Shown here: positions 1 through 8,581 of the stretch, in pieces
Layout: each line of letters begins with the position of its first letter
Position numbering within the stretch: the first letter of the stretch is position 1
Made by a program: the position numbers and the translations under genes
NCBI GenBank assembly: GCA_003427395.1
Contig: BFEA01000120.1
Span: 2,297,702-2,318,303 of the forward strand
Length of the DNA stretch: 20,602 bases
From: Chara braunii
Taxonomy: Eukaryota > Streptophyta > Charophyceae > Charales > Characeae
Direction of reading: 5' to 3'
Notes under the pieces: model-generated
The model's input: only the letters and a program-made list of their open reading frames with translations
Database searches by the model: none
Told to the model about the DNA's origin: nothing

Positions 1-1
1 G

Positions 2-250
2 GATTCCAGCTTCAGCGTCGGGAGCGGGGACGGGGGTGGGACCGGGAAACGGAAGGACGTGAGATAGCAGATGTTCGAAGCCATCGGTGATGTAATGGAC
101 AAACATGGGCAGCTCATGGCGTCCACAGTCAACAGTGCGAGCAAGAAGCAGTGCTCCGTCTTGACGAGGCAGTGTGACATTCTGAAGAGGAAGGTGGACG
201 TCCAGAAGGAGCATTATGCGAAGGCCGATCAGGCGAACATTATGTTGCGC
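2..250 (+). pseudogene. C-terminal fragment of a Myb/SANT (trihelix)-like protein, broken
   Basis: The frame reads a Ser/Gly-rich linker, a basic KRK, then a long helical segment of about 60 residues (AIGDVMDKHGQLMAS through QCDILKRKVDVQKEHYAKAD). This resembles the helical C-terminal part of plant Myb/SANT-like or trihelix-like proteins, many of which travel with transposons. A TAG at 65-67 interrupts the frame just before the first ATG (71). The helical pattern runs out at about 250, where the reading frame seems to slip: IAQAIGE-like residues appear in a neighbouring frame. The N-terminus and DNA-binding domain lie off the left edge. The family assignment rests on remembered sequence character only. 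The fragment is probably non-functional. Confidence 0.4.
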
Positions 251-765
251 AAGCCATCGGTGAATGTGATGGCTTGCATTGGCCTTGTGAGGCACGCTAT
301 CGCCCCGTCCTGTCTGTGGATACGAAAGCGAAGACGGCCGAAGTTTGTCCACTGATTTTTGCAATCCCTTCATTTGGGTAACGGTTCTTCTTAGAAGTGG
401 AATGGCAACCACGCAAACCCCACATGGGGTTCGATCGCCATCACTTTCTTCGATGAAACTGCCCCGGCTCGGCCAAACTCGGTGCACAGTGAAAATCAGG
501 GTCGGCAAAAACAGGTTCGGAGGTAGTGGTGGTTAGAAAAAAAAAAAAGGAAGGGGGGAGAAGAAGTCAAGGAGAAGAACGGGGAGAGCAAGAAGGAGAA
601 GGGTGGGACAACGCAAAGGCGGAACCAAGGGGATTCACAAGAGCAAAACGAGCAGAATGGAATGAGCTGGGAATGAGCAAGGATTGGGTTCAGAGGACTA
701 AAGACGAGGACGAAATCAAATGAAGTCGAGCTGTTCTTATGAAAGCAGCAGAAAGCTCTCACAGA

Positions 766-766
<1 letters not shown>
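251..766. other. Gene-free stretch, purine-rich on the + strand
   Basis: No supported gene. From about 536 to 730 the + strand is strongly purine-rich (GA/AAG blocks with an A run near 537-548). The F/S-rich open frames on the minus strand here are products of the A tracts and are not credible proteins. Confidence 0.5.

Positions 767-851
<85 letters not shown>
767..851 (+). repeat. Long A tract, A38-GGG-A44
   Basis: Two uninterrupted A runs (767-804 and 808-851) are separated by GGG. It could be the fossil poly-A tail of a retroposed sequence on the + strand, whose body would be the purine-rich stretch to the left, or an expanded homopolymer. No target-site duplication was found by eye. Confidence 0.8.
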
Positions 852-852
<1 letters not shown>

Positions 853-1845
853 GGGGGAGGAGACAAACGAAAGAGGATTGAAATGCAGAAGCTCAAAGCA
901 TGATGAAGTAGAAAAAGGGGGCTCGTTTTCATAAAACCACTGCACAAGGATTAAGGTGCAACTTTCGATGTCGATGTTTCATGTGCAGATGGATCATTGG
1001 CTCAAAACTTTCTTAGCAGCCTCTGGACCCCAGTCCATCATCGGAGCGGAAGTCTATGTCGTCCTCCCCATTCTTCCCCCTCCCTTCTCACCGGCAAGGA
1101 TCATTGACTGTGTAAACCCCCTCACCCATGATATTTCTGATCTCCTTTTTACAATTCAACCTGAAAATTCTGATCAACTTCACAAGGTTCACGCCCCTGG
1201 AATCAAGATGAAAAACCCAATTCCCCCTCCTCCTCCTCAAGCACCACTTCCCACATCCCCTCCCCCCCCTGTCAGGCCAAGTCCCTCAACTCTCCTCGTC
1301 ACTCCTGAACCCTTCTCATCCTCGGCCAACCTTCCTTCCCGGATCACCGTCGAAGCTTTTCAGCAACTAAAGCATCAGTTGCTCCTCAAGGAGGAGGGAA
1401 ATCGCCTATCCATACAGAAGCTGCAAGACGAGCTACTTAAAAGGGACGAAGAAAACCAAGCGCTCACTCAACTATACCAAAAGATTTAATATGAAATGGA
1501 CGCCATTCTTGGAAAGCTCAACGGAAAATCCCAACCAGCTTACGAAGAACTACCTGGCTTGAAGAAGTTGTTTGTCTCTCCATGTTACTACTCTCAGATT
1601 GACGCGTATATACGTTTTCTGGCTGTCAGCATGAACTACTCCTATTATCCTATCGGGAAGTCAGTAGCTTCAGACTTATGTTCAAGAGTTGCTTCAATCG
1701 CCAAGGACTGTCTCGAATCAAGAATCTCCAAGGAAGTCAAGCATCATCTTTCCAAGGCAATGAGAGAAGGCATGGACAAGGCACTACCGCTAATTAACTC
1801 TGAGTTCAATCACTGCATGAGCATCGTCCGCAGAGATGCTCACAG

Positions 1846-1955
1846 GTAAGTAAAGGGTCGTCGCCCGACTTTATCTACTTATCGCCCTGGACTGTCAATA
1901 GGTCCACGCCATTTGCGTACAAGGGCTTATCTTGTATTCTATGTATCTCCTGCAG
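1846..1955 (+). other. Candidate spliceosomal intron (110 nt) in the gag-like ORF
   Basis: The donor CACAG|GTAAGT at 1845/1846 is a near-perfect consensus. The acceptor is CTCCTGCAG|G at 1955/1956. Removal joins AG+G into an Arg codon and connects two segments in different frames that each look like gag sequence; without splicing the frame stops at once (TAA 1847-1849). Confidence 0.6.
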
Positions 1956-2141
1956 GTTGGGTATTTTTGAATCGGATTCATCTTCTTATCAGAAGAAGGA
2001 AGACCATACCAAGAGCGACGAGCATAAGAAGAGCTACTCATCCAAGCGCCACTACGATGACGACAAGGAACGGGGCTACGATTATTTCCGCGCCTCAAAG
2101 AAGGCCCTCTCAGATCACCATGACCAGTCTCACTCCTCGCC

Positions 2142-2148
2142 AAAAAAC
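2142..2148 (+). promoter_or_regulatory. A AAA AAC slippery heptamer before the gag stop
   Basis: The heptamer is phased exactly for -1 slippage in the gag frame (CCA AAA AAC TTG GTA TGA), 6 nt before the TGA. A -1 shift enters the frame that has ATG at 2154 and stays open to 2366. The RT domain itself lies in the third frame, so one more shift or an indel (a C run sits at 2220-2226) would still be needed. Confidence 0.35.
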
Positions 2149-2158
2149 TTGGTATGAA

Positions 2159-4295
2159 CCCCATGATAACCCCGCCCTCACTATTCCCAATATTCCGGTC
2201 ATTCTCCACAACCTTTCTTCCCCCCCCTCACCACAAGATCTCCGAACTGCTTTGTTTGCCCTTCAAGAACCCACTTCCTAGCTCCGCAATCCCGATGATT
2301 TTTCCCCAGCATCCCCTTCTCGTCATTTTTTCAACTGGTCCCTTCTACTCTCATCAAGCTCAATAAGATTTTCACACTCTGTTCTTCAATGGATTCAACA
2401 TGGTGTTCGAATAAACTTCAAGGGTACTTCGCATATTCCAACCTCCAAAATCATTGAAGTCCGTAGAATGGTAAAACGAGTTCTCCCTGCTTCCTCCTTC
2501 AAAAGGGTCTTGCGCTCCATATCACCCCCTCCTCTTCACATTCCCAATCATATGAACCCTCCACACCACCGTCAATTTATTACCTCGTCAGTGTCGCAAC
2601 TCCTCTATTCTGGAGTCATTGAGATCTCTCATAACCCCATCGTAATCAACCCTGTCTTCACAATTGAAAGTTCTTCTAAAACTCGATTCATTTTAGATGT
2701 CAGATTTGTTAATCTTATTATTACCTTCCCAGACTTTCACTATGAATCAATAGACGACTTGACTGCTCACCTGTCAGGATCTCCTGCTCAAGACTTCCTT
2801 ACCTGTTTTGACATAAAGAATGGTTATTATAGTATTCCCGCCCATCCTCTTTTCCGCCCCTATCTTGCTTTTCAATGGAATGGCCTCACCCACCACTTCA
2901 CAACCCTTTGTTTTGGACTTTCATCTGCGTGTTGGATTTTTACAACAATAATGCAAGAAGTAATGGCGGAAGTTTGCTTCCGCAATGTCCACATTGCCTC
3001 TTACATCGACGATTTTGCCCTCGGACATAAGGATCTTCTAACTCTTATCTGGCAAACTTTCAATTACGCAGCCCTGCCGCATAACCTTGGTTTCTTCCTA
3101 AGCCTCAAAAACTGTTCGTTTCTTCCTTCTTAAATTATCCGCTTCCTTGGCTTCAAAATCAATGCTCACGAAAAGCGTATAAAGGTCCCTGAAGATAAGG
3201 TTGCTCAAATCCTTCAAATAATTAATAATACCAACCCTACCAACTCAAGTAGAACCATCGCCAAACTTACTGGAAAACTTGTCTCTCTCTCAAAAACCTT
3301 CTTGTCTACCCTCTTGTATCTCTCCTCCTTTTACGACGCAATTTCCTGTTCTAACTGGGACTCCCTTGCACACTTATCCTCAGACCTCATCAACGATCTT
3401 CTTTGGTGGATTCACCACTTGCCCCACCTTCCAGGAAGACTCTGGACTGTCCGCCCCCAATCCCTTACTATTTTTACCGATGCATCCGCCTCCCAAATCG
3501 CAGCCATCATCTTCCCCGTAAACTCTGAACCCCTCTCTCTTAACCAATGCCTTCATGATTACCTGCTTCAGTCCTCTTCCACACACAGAGAATTGTTTGC
3601 GATACTCGAGACCTTTCGCTTTCTAGCATCTTCTCAACCCCGTTTTCTATTCTCAGCCTCCATCAAACTTCACACAGATAGTCAAGTCGCCGCATCACTG
3701 CTTTCCAGGATGAAATCCGCAAACTTGGATTTCAATCCATGGCTAAGGAACATTGCCTCTTTTCTTATCATCTTCGATACAAGCCTTTACCCAATCTGGA
3801 TTCCGAGGTCGATCAATACCGAAGCAGATTCACTTTTCAAAACAGAAGACAACACGGAGTGGGGACTCGCAGATCATATCAAAGGAACCATCTTCTCTGA
3901 GTTAGGTCTTACCATCTATAGATCTTTTTGCCTTTGATTACCACCATGTGTGCCCCACCTTTATCTCAAGAGACTGGTCAGTAAATGCCTCCCTTATCAA
4001 TGCCCTATCTTTAGACTAGAACTCCTTACCATCCCATCCTTATAGGTACATCTTCCCACCCGCAGTTCTTTTTCATCAAGTACTCTCAAGAATCGACACC
4101 AGCCCCGCTCCCTATCTTCTCATCTTACCCTCATCCAAAAAGGTTTCCTTGTACCCCCGCATCCTCAACCTCAACATTGTCGATCGTTTCACCATCCCCG
4201 CCTCCCTCTTCTCCTGCCTCCTCAGCCCCAGAGTTAGTAGTCTCGTCACCAATCCTACAATCCTTGGCTTGACGACAATCTTCATCCTCCCCTAA
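2159..4295 (+). pseudogene. pol: DIRS-type pol: reverse transcriptase, RNase H and C-terminal DIRS region (disrupted)
   Basis: RT landmarks are VLQWIQHGVRINF (2381-2419), RFILDVRFVN (2684 on), FDIKNGYYSIP with the first catalytic Asp at 2810-2812, FGLSSACWIFT (2912 on; Cys where Pro is usual), YIDDF with the Asp pair at 3008-3013, and FLGF after 3133. RNase H keeps D (3479), E (3590), D (3677) and D (3827). A +1 shift near 3909-3912 leads into SIDLFAFDYHHVCPTFISR, INALSLD and YIFPPAVLF, the tail that follows RNase H in DIRS elements. Breaks: TAG 2279-2281, TAA 3131-3133, the frameshift (the old frame ends at TGA 3935-3937), and TAG 4017-4019 where family members have Trp. The true start is unclear because this frame has no early ATG. 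The proposed end at TAA 4293-4295 overlaps the recombinase gene on the other strand. Confidence 0.88.
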
Positions 4296-4916
4296 TTGCG
4301 CGTCACTTTTGTGCTTCCACCCGCGTCGAATTCCATAACCGTACCGCATAAACGTCCCAACTTGACTCCAGGTACCTTGTCGCATCATCTCACCTAGACT
4401 TCATCCTTCCTCAATCCCTGCTTGCACCCCCCCTATTCGGAAGCTATGTCCACTCTCCCCCTCATACACTCCAGCTAATCTAAACCATTTCTCTATCTGT
4501 TTATTGAAACCCCCTCCACTCATTGGGTCATCGCCACGCACAATACCAATCCATAAATTCTTCCCCACCCGCTCATAACTAGCTATCATCTCAGGTAACC
4601 ACCCTAGGAATGTCTCTTCCTCACTCTTTGGGTCCCGCAATCTTATCATGAACCTCCCACCTTGGCGATCAGTTTTCGTATAACCAGGTCGCACTACCCC
4701 CCGCTCAAGATCAATATCCCTGTACTGAAGTCTTAAACCCTCCCCGCATCTCTGCCAGCTCTCCCACAAATATAAGAACGCACCCCCATCGCGATAAGCC
4801 TGTGCCTCCGTATACCCCTTCATAACCTTCGTCTCTTCCGGAATATACCTTATCACTACCTTTAGTTTCTCCCATTGCACAGGGCGAGCGGATTCCTCTA
4901 TCACTCCCCTTTCAAA
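4131..4916 (-). pseudogene. Tyrosine recombinase of the DIRS-like element (one internal TGA)
   Basis: On the minus strand the catalytic domain reads in order: ARPVQWEKL; LYLWESWQRCGEGLRL with the first catalytic Arg; GYTKTDRQGG with the beta-hairpin Lys; GHSFRIGG with the His/Arg pair (His codon at 4446-4448); GTW; and TFMRYGYG with the nucleophilic Tyr at 4341-4343. All six catalytic positions are therefore present. A TGA at 4401-4403 separates HSFRIGG from the Trp and Tyr, so this copy is broken. After the Tyr the frame continues through an acidic Glu/Gly-rich tail to TGA 4131-4133, antisense to the pol C-terminus; the tail may not be real. Upstream of about 4916 the same frame has TAG, TAA, TAG, TAG and TGA within 55 nt, so the N-terminal domain is lost, in another exon, or badly decayed. 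It would cut and join circular DNA copies in place of an integrase. Confidence 0.85.
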
Positions 4917-4971
4917 CTATATTCCCGATAAGATCTCTTAAACACTTTCACTCTACTACTCTGGCAAGGAT

Positions 4972-5421
4972 CATTCTCCCCTTGCCTTCCTAAGAGTCGG
5001 AAGCAACCACTTAAGCAGTTCACAACGACATCAACAGTCGACGGCGACACCATCAGAAGACCTTCAGCGTCAGAAGTACAGCATCGGCTCTCGATTTCAA
5101 CAAGTCATTGATTACTGATATCAAGGTCGCAGCAAGTTATGCAATTCCTCCCAACTTCATTCTGATCGAGCCATTCATTCAAGGCAAGCAGCATCTTCTT
5201 CATCCCACTCTTCCATCACCTCCCGGCTCCAAACTCACTGATTATTGCGCTACTTCACTCAAGGCCAGCTGTGTATGATCCTTCAACTGCGGGAGTCGCT
5301 CGCTTCTGCCTCCAGCCGCCGTCACTCATTCGCTCGTTCCACCATTCCCTGCAAGACGACGCAGTCACTTGCGGGACAATGGAGGGATATGGGTTGGTTT
5401 AGGAGGTTTGGGGGTTTGCGA
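4972..5421. other. Right part of the retroelement, no supported gene
   Basis: This lies upstream of the recombinase on the minus strand. It holds no long open frame. A short in-frame minus-strand piece (ELLKWLLPTLRKARG, about 4974-5018) could be a scrap of the recombinase N-terminal region but is isolated by stops. Confidence 0.3.
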
Positions 5422-5503
5422 CCCATCTTCATGACTCACTCCCTTGTAATCAGGCATCATCTGTGGACTCATTTTATGCTTTATTTGGAGCAGTCCTGGG
5501 GAA
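5422..5503 (+). repeat. Direct repeat, left copy (82 bp)
   Basis: It begins CCCATCTTCATGACTCACTC and ends at the CCTGGGGAA block. It matches 6100-6181 with two mismatches by eye (TATGCT against TATACC). A weaker match extends about 10 bp further left (from 5412). The separation is 678 bp in the same orientation. Confidence 0.9.
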
Positions 5504-5633
5504 CATTGTGAAGTTAGGTGGAACTGCATTAAGTAAGGATTTTTTGCGACTATCCCAACAATTCAGTTCAACTCTTCGGTTACGGAGGCTGGTACTTCGG
5601 TCGCCATCAGTTTTGGGGAGGCGAACAGTGGTT

Positions 5634-5695
5634 GCATTCGCATCCACACATTGTCATAATCTACGCATTCGCATCCACACATTGTCATAATCTAC
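5634..5695 (+). repeat. Perfect 31-bp tandem duplication
   Basis: Two identical 31-bp units (5634-5664 and 5665-5695) start with GCATTCGCATCCACAC. The lack of divergence points to a recent slippage or duplication event between the two direct-repeat copies. Confidence 0.95.
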
Positions 5696-5777
5696 GACCT
5701 CACAGGACATCGGCCTCAACTGTTTTGACCTTCCATCGTGGATCAATGAACGACAAGTCCTGCATTCAGAATCTACG

Positions 5778-5823
5778 AGTTTCATCAGGATTCCGCGATG
5801 AGTTCCATCAGGGTTCCACGAAA
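5778..5823 (+). repeat. Imperfect 23-bp tandem repeat
   Basis: Two units of the form GAGTTYCATCAGGRTTCC + RCGA follow one another. They differ at a few positions. They lie between the two 82-bp repeats. Confidence 0.7.
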
Positions 5824-6099
5824 ACTTACCCAGGCTGAAGAATCGCCTCGCCGACCCGAGCGGTACCACTGCCCTTCCCAGAAACAGCATAAGTCACGGG
5901 TGTCTGACCCTTGACCACAACTTGCATTGATTCCCGAGCCGCGCCCTCCGGACTGCGCCCGCTCGCAGAGCTCATCGCATACGCGAACCTGCGCAGGATC
6001 ACAAGGGTCAGGTCCTACGGAGAGTGAGTCATTCTCCTCGCCTTTTTGGCGAAGCGGCCCCACCTGCCCTTGATTTTCCCGCGGTGTGCGGGCCTGCAG

Positions 6100-6181
6100 C
6101 CCATCTTCATGACTCACTCCCTTGTAATCAGGCATCATCTGTGGACTCATTTTATACCTTATTTGGAGCAGTCCTGGGGAA
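6100..6181 (+). repeat. Direct repeat, right copy (82 bp)
   Basis: Second copy of the 82-bp repeat. On the minus strand this copy contains GGTATAAAATG, a TATA-like sequence pointing toward the recombinase; the left copy has CATAAAATG instead. It may be a terminal repeat of the DIRS-like element. Confidence 0.9.
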
Positions 6182-7380
6182 GACAATCTGAGAAATTTAA
6201 GAAGACTAAGAATAATTGCTGACCTACCGACCTATTGCTAGAGTACTCAACCCGCAGTTACTAGGTCTTTTCTGATAAATATCTGGGAAGGCTTGGAAAC
6301 CTATATGAGCGGGGGGACGAAACTGAAACAACCTGTTATCCAGAATTCCCCCCTCAACAGACAGAAAGTCTGTCCAGGCTTTCAATCCTCGTACCAGAAC
6401 TCACATGATCTCATACCCCCTTCCATGCTAGGGTAACAGGGCACCGCAACCTTCCCCAGTACTGACCAAACTAGTTCTGACGGACAGGAAGTGCATTCCT
6501 CCCTCGACACTTCCCATGACGGCAAGCCCCCGACACAAGTTACAAGGTTAATGCCCCGACGCCCGCCACGTCGAACGAACTGGTTATGCCTTCCACCCTC
6601 AGCATAACCCCACAAGCCTCAAGCTCCCCCAGGTCACAGAGCAAATGCTCCAGCATCGGTCTGCGTCGTCCCAGCTTCGTTCTTCTGACCTACTTGCCTA
6701 ACAGTCATTCCTCTATTGAGAGCCTCCTGACTAGATTCCATCCTCCAGTTCTAACCCCCCCCCTGCCCTCCTTCAGAGAAGTTTGACTCAACCAAAAGCA
6801 GAGAAAACCCCCCTTCTACCTCCACGAAACGAGAGGAAGGGAGGGAAAAATAACCCCTCATCCTGTGGCCGTTCCGGTGTCCAAGCTCAAATATTCATGA
6901 AGACTCACAAAAACTTCCCGAGATTACTCGTCCCTCAAGAAACGTCCCTCTGTCCTTACACTGCCTCCGCTGGAAGGTGCCCCCTCACCACACCGGCCCC
7001 AGTTCAGAACAGCCCCCTAAATGGCCATTCCCGCTCCCTCATCAGCATACAATTCCCTTTAGAGTATGCTCCCACAGAGCTGGAGTTCCCCCTTTCCTCC
7101 TGTCCCACCCCCTCCCAATGAAACAGCCCTCTCTACCTCTCATCTTGCTAAATTCAGCACCCCTTATCCACTCTCCCCAACCGCCATGCTGATCCGACCC
7201 AAAAATCAGCACGGCCCAGAAAAGGACAATCCCACAGTACCGCCCCAACCCTCTCAAGTACAACACCTCCCACCTTGTGTAGCCCTCACAGGGAGGAGCT
7301 CCAATCCTGAGGAGATAGCCCCGGTCAATACTTGTGAGACCAAACCCTACAAAAACAAAAACTAGGAATTCCAACACAAG
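6182..7380. other. C-rich stretch without a supported gene
   Basis: The + strand is C- and pyrimidine-rich, which opens several frames of about 70-112 codons on both strands (for example 6783-7121 + and 7042-7377 -). They are Pro/Ser-rich or basic, overlap each other and show no motif I recognise. A decayed low-complexity transposon ORF is possible but cannot be shown. Confidence 0.4.
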
Positions 7381-7397
7381 TTGAGACCTCCTTACTG

Positions 7398-7690
7398 AGA
7401 CTGATTACTAAGTAAAACCAAATAGCATCAAAATCAAAAAATCCATCGCATTACAGATATGATCAGTAAATAGAAAAAAACGCTAAGACTAATTACTAAG
7501 TAAAAAACTAATTAGCTTCAAAAATCAGAAACGTCAATTCAGGATGATAAGTTTTAGAACCCCAAATAGGGAAACAAAATAGAAATCGATTCTGATGTCC
7601 AAAAGGACTTTCGACGCTGATTTCCAGAACCCAAGGTTCAAGAAATCGCTGAGACCGTAAATCAGGAAATTACTAAGTAGAAAAAACAAA
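7398..7690 (+). repeat. AT-rich degenerate repeats with ATTACTAAGTARAA
   Basis: The word ATTACTAAGTAAAA occurs at 7404 and 7492, and as ATTACTAAGTAGAAA at 7669. The first two sit in longer similar units about 88 bp apart that also share a TAGC(A/T)TCAAAAATCA-like stretch. No coding potential. Confidence 0.6.
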
Positions 7691-7763
7691 TCAACAATTA
7701 ATTGAATACGAAGGAAATACTAACCGAGATTTTATGGAATTTAACAAACACACTTCGTTAGGA

Positions 7764-7803
7764 ACGCAAGTGGCATTCAGGAGGTTGTGGGTTCACTCCC
7801 CAC
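7764..7803 (+). promoter_or_regulatory. tRNA-like A box / B box with T-arm, possible SINE head
   Basis: GTGGG (7787-7791), the 7-nt loop TTCACTC and CCCAC (7799-7803) form a perfect T-arm. GGTTCACTCCC matches the Pol III B box except at one loop base. ACGCAAGTGG (7764-7773) is a plausible degenerate A box at SINE-like distance. No full cloverleaf or acceptor stem forms, so this is not a functional tRNA. The body may run through the GT-rich 7890-7935 toward the T-rich tract at 8077. Confidence 0.4.
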
Positions 7804-8076
7804 GGCATCCTGTGTCACTCTTGGTGCCCTCCAACTGAGATAGTGAGCTGGATCCTCCCAGTCGGTATCAGTAAGGTCTTCAGCCAACACGGGTGTGAGT
7901 GCGCGTGTGAGTGGTTTGCGTGTGGTGTGTGGGAGAGTGTTGGCTTTGGACACTACCATCGAGAAGGCTGCCCATCCCCCACTTCATAAGACCTTTGCCA
8001 AGCTTACTGTCTAGAACATAAAGCATGCAACCTGAATGGCTGTGTCCCCGCGTTTGACGTGGTATAACAGTAGGGC

Positions 8077-8172
8077 TTTATTTTTCTTTTTCTTTTTTTT
8101 TGGACAGACTGCTCCATCTATTGGTGGGGAGCGGCACGTGCTGGAAACCGGGTCCAGAGTCCCCTGAATACA
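8077..8172 (-). repeat. SINE-like repeat, copy 1 (truncated before its hairpin)
   Basis: The minus strand carries the family core: the T-arm-like hairpin CTGGA-CCCGGTT-TCCAG (8141-8157 on +), then CCCCACCAATAGATGGAGC, ending in an A-rich tail interrupted by G (T/C tract on +, 8078-8101). The central variable-arm hairpin of copies 2 and 3 is missing. Confidence 0.6.
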
Positions 8173-8389
8173 TTGTCTCAGGAGTAGGTCTTTAGCTTTT
8201 AGCAGGCTCTTTGTCCGCAAGAAGGAAAAAAACAAGGATACTGTTCTGTTTTTTTTGCCAAGGTACCACTTACCAAGACGGTTCATTTCTGGCCGTTGAC
8301 CTGCACAATCTACGATTGCAAACAGAGAATCTGCCTGATTGTGGTCTCATCTCTGTTTCTTGAGGATGTCGGCCAAATGTAGATAGATA

Positions 8390-8581
8390 CCAGGGGCAAG
8401 GGCCCACTTACACAAGTTCCTTGTTTCCGGCCGTTAGTTGTGGTTGTCTATGGCTGCAAAAATGGAATTCATGCAAGTGGGGCCATTTGGCCCAGGAGGA
8501 CCTTGCTGGGGAGCCAAGTGCTGGGGCCCTGTGGGGTTGTCGAATCTTCCCAGGTATCCCTTTTCCCCCTTGGCATACCTA
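8390..8581 (+). repeat. Diverged duplication, left copy
   Basis: It shares many blocks in the same order with 8991-9262: CCAGGGGCA, CCCACTTAC, TTGGCCCAGGAGG, CTTGCTGG, GAGCCAAGTG, CTGTGGGGTTG and ACCTATTT. Divergence is high. The left copy ends at ACCTATTT, where SINE-like copy 2 begins, so the SINE-like copy probably inserted into this duplicate. Confidence 0.65.

Larger units (their letters stand above)
968..2157 (+). pseudogene. Gag-like ORF1 of the DIRS-like element (one stop, one candidate intron)
   Basis: Exon 1 (from the first ATG at 968; the frame is open from about 935) has a hydrophobic N-terminal part, a Pro-rich hinge (about 1217-1290), then a charged coiled-coil-like segment (about 1354-1525) and a helical region ending in RRDAHR. 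A TAA at 1487-1489 interrupts the coiled coil (YQKI-stop-YEMDAI). Joining 1845 to 1956 across a GT-AG intron keeps the frame and adds a hydrophilic Ser/Lys/Asp/His-rich tail ending at TGA 2155-2157. This layout (Pro-rich, coiled coil, charged low-complexity tail) fits a retroelement structural protein. No CCHC zinc knuckle is visible. Identity as gag comes mainly from its position just before RT. The last four bases overlap an ATG (ATGA, 2154-2157). Confidence 0.6.
956..6181 (+). mobile_element. Decayed DIRS-like retroelement with inverted tyrosine recombinase (outer limits uncertain)
   Basis: Ordered parts are a gag-like ORF, RT, RNase H and a DIRS-type C-terminal region on the + strand, then a tyrosine recombinase on the - strand. 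No DDE integrase or aspartic protease was seen, and no long terminal repeat pair. A recombinase instead of an integrase defines the DIRS order. From memory, the Volvox kangaroo element also has its recombinase in reverse orientation. The right limit is set at the second copy of an 82-bp direct repeat (5422-5503 and 6100-6181), which could be the B1/B2 part of split direct repeats. The matching A1 repeat at the left was looked for and not found, so both limits are provisional. Several stops and one frameshift make this copy non-autonomous. Confidence 0.65.

Noticed and set aside
496-945. Minus-strand frames of 149 and 62 codons rich in Phe
   Set aside because: They are translations of the A tracts at 767-851 and of the purine-rich DNA next to them.
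3380-3586. 68-codon frame on the minus strand inside RNase H
   Set aside because: Antisense shadow of pol with no motif.
65-4019. A nuclear code in which TAA and TAG mean Gln, since stops at 65, 1487, 2279 and 3131 fall where Gln is plausible and several apparent gene ends use TGA
   Set aside because: The TAG at 4017-4019 replaces a Trp conserved in DIRS tails, TGA interrupts the recombinase at 4401, and a frameshift breaks pol. Ordinary decay explains everything.
5404-6186. LTR pair of an LTR retrotransposon
   Set aside because: The repeats are only 82 bp, both lie on the same side of the genes, and no DDE integrase or protease is present.
6382-7377. Several overlapping frames on both strands
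   Set aside because: Compositional: the C-rich strand lacks stops. No domain, no repeat partner, no splice support.
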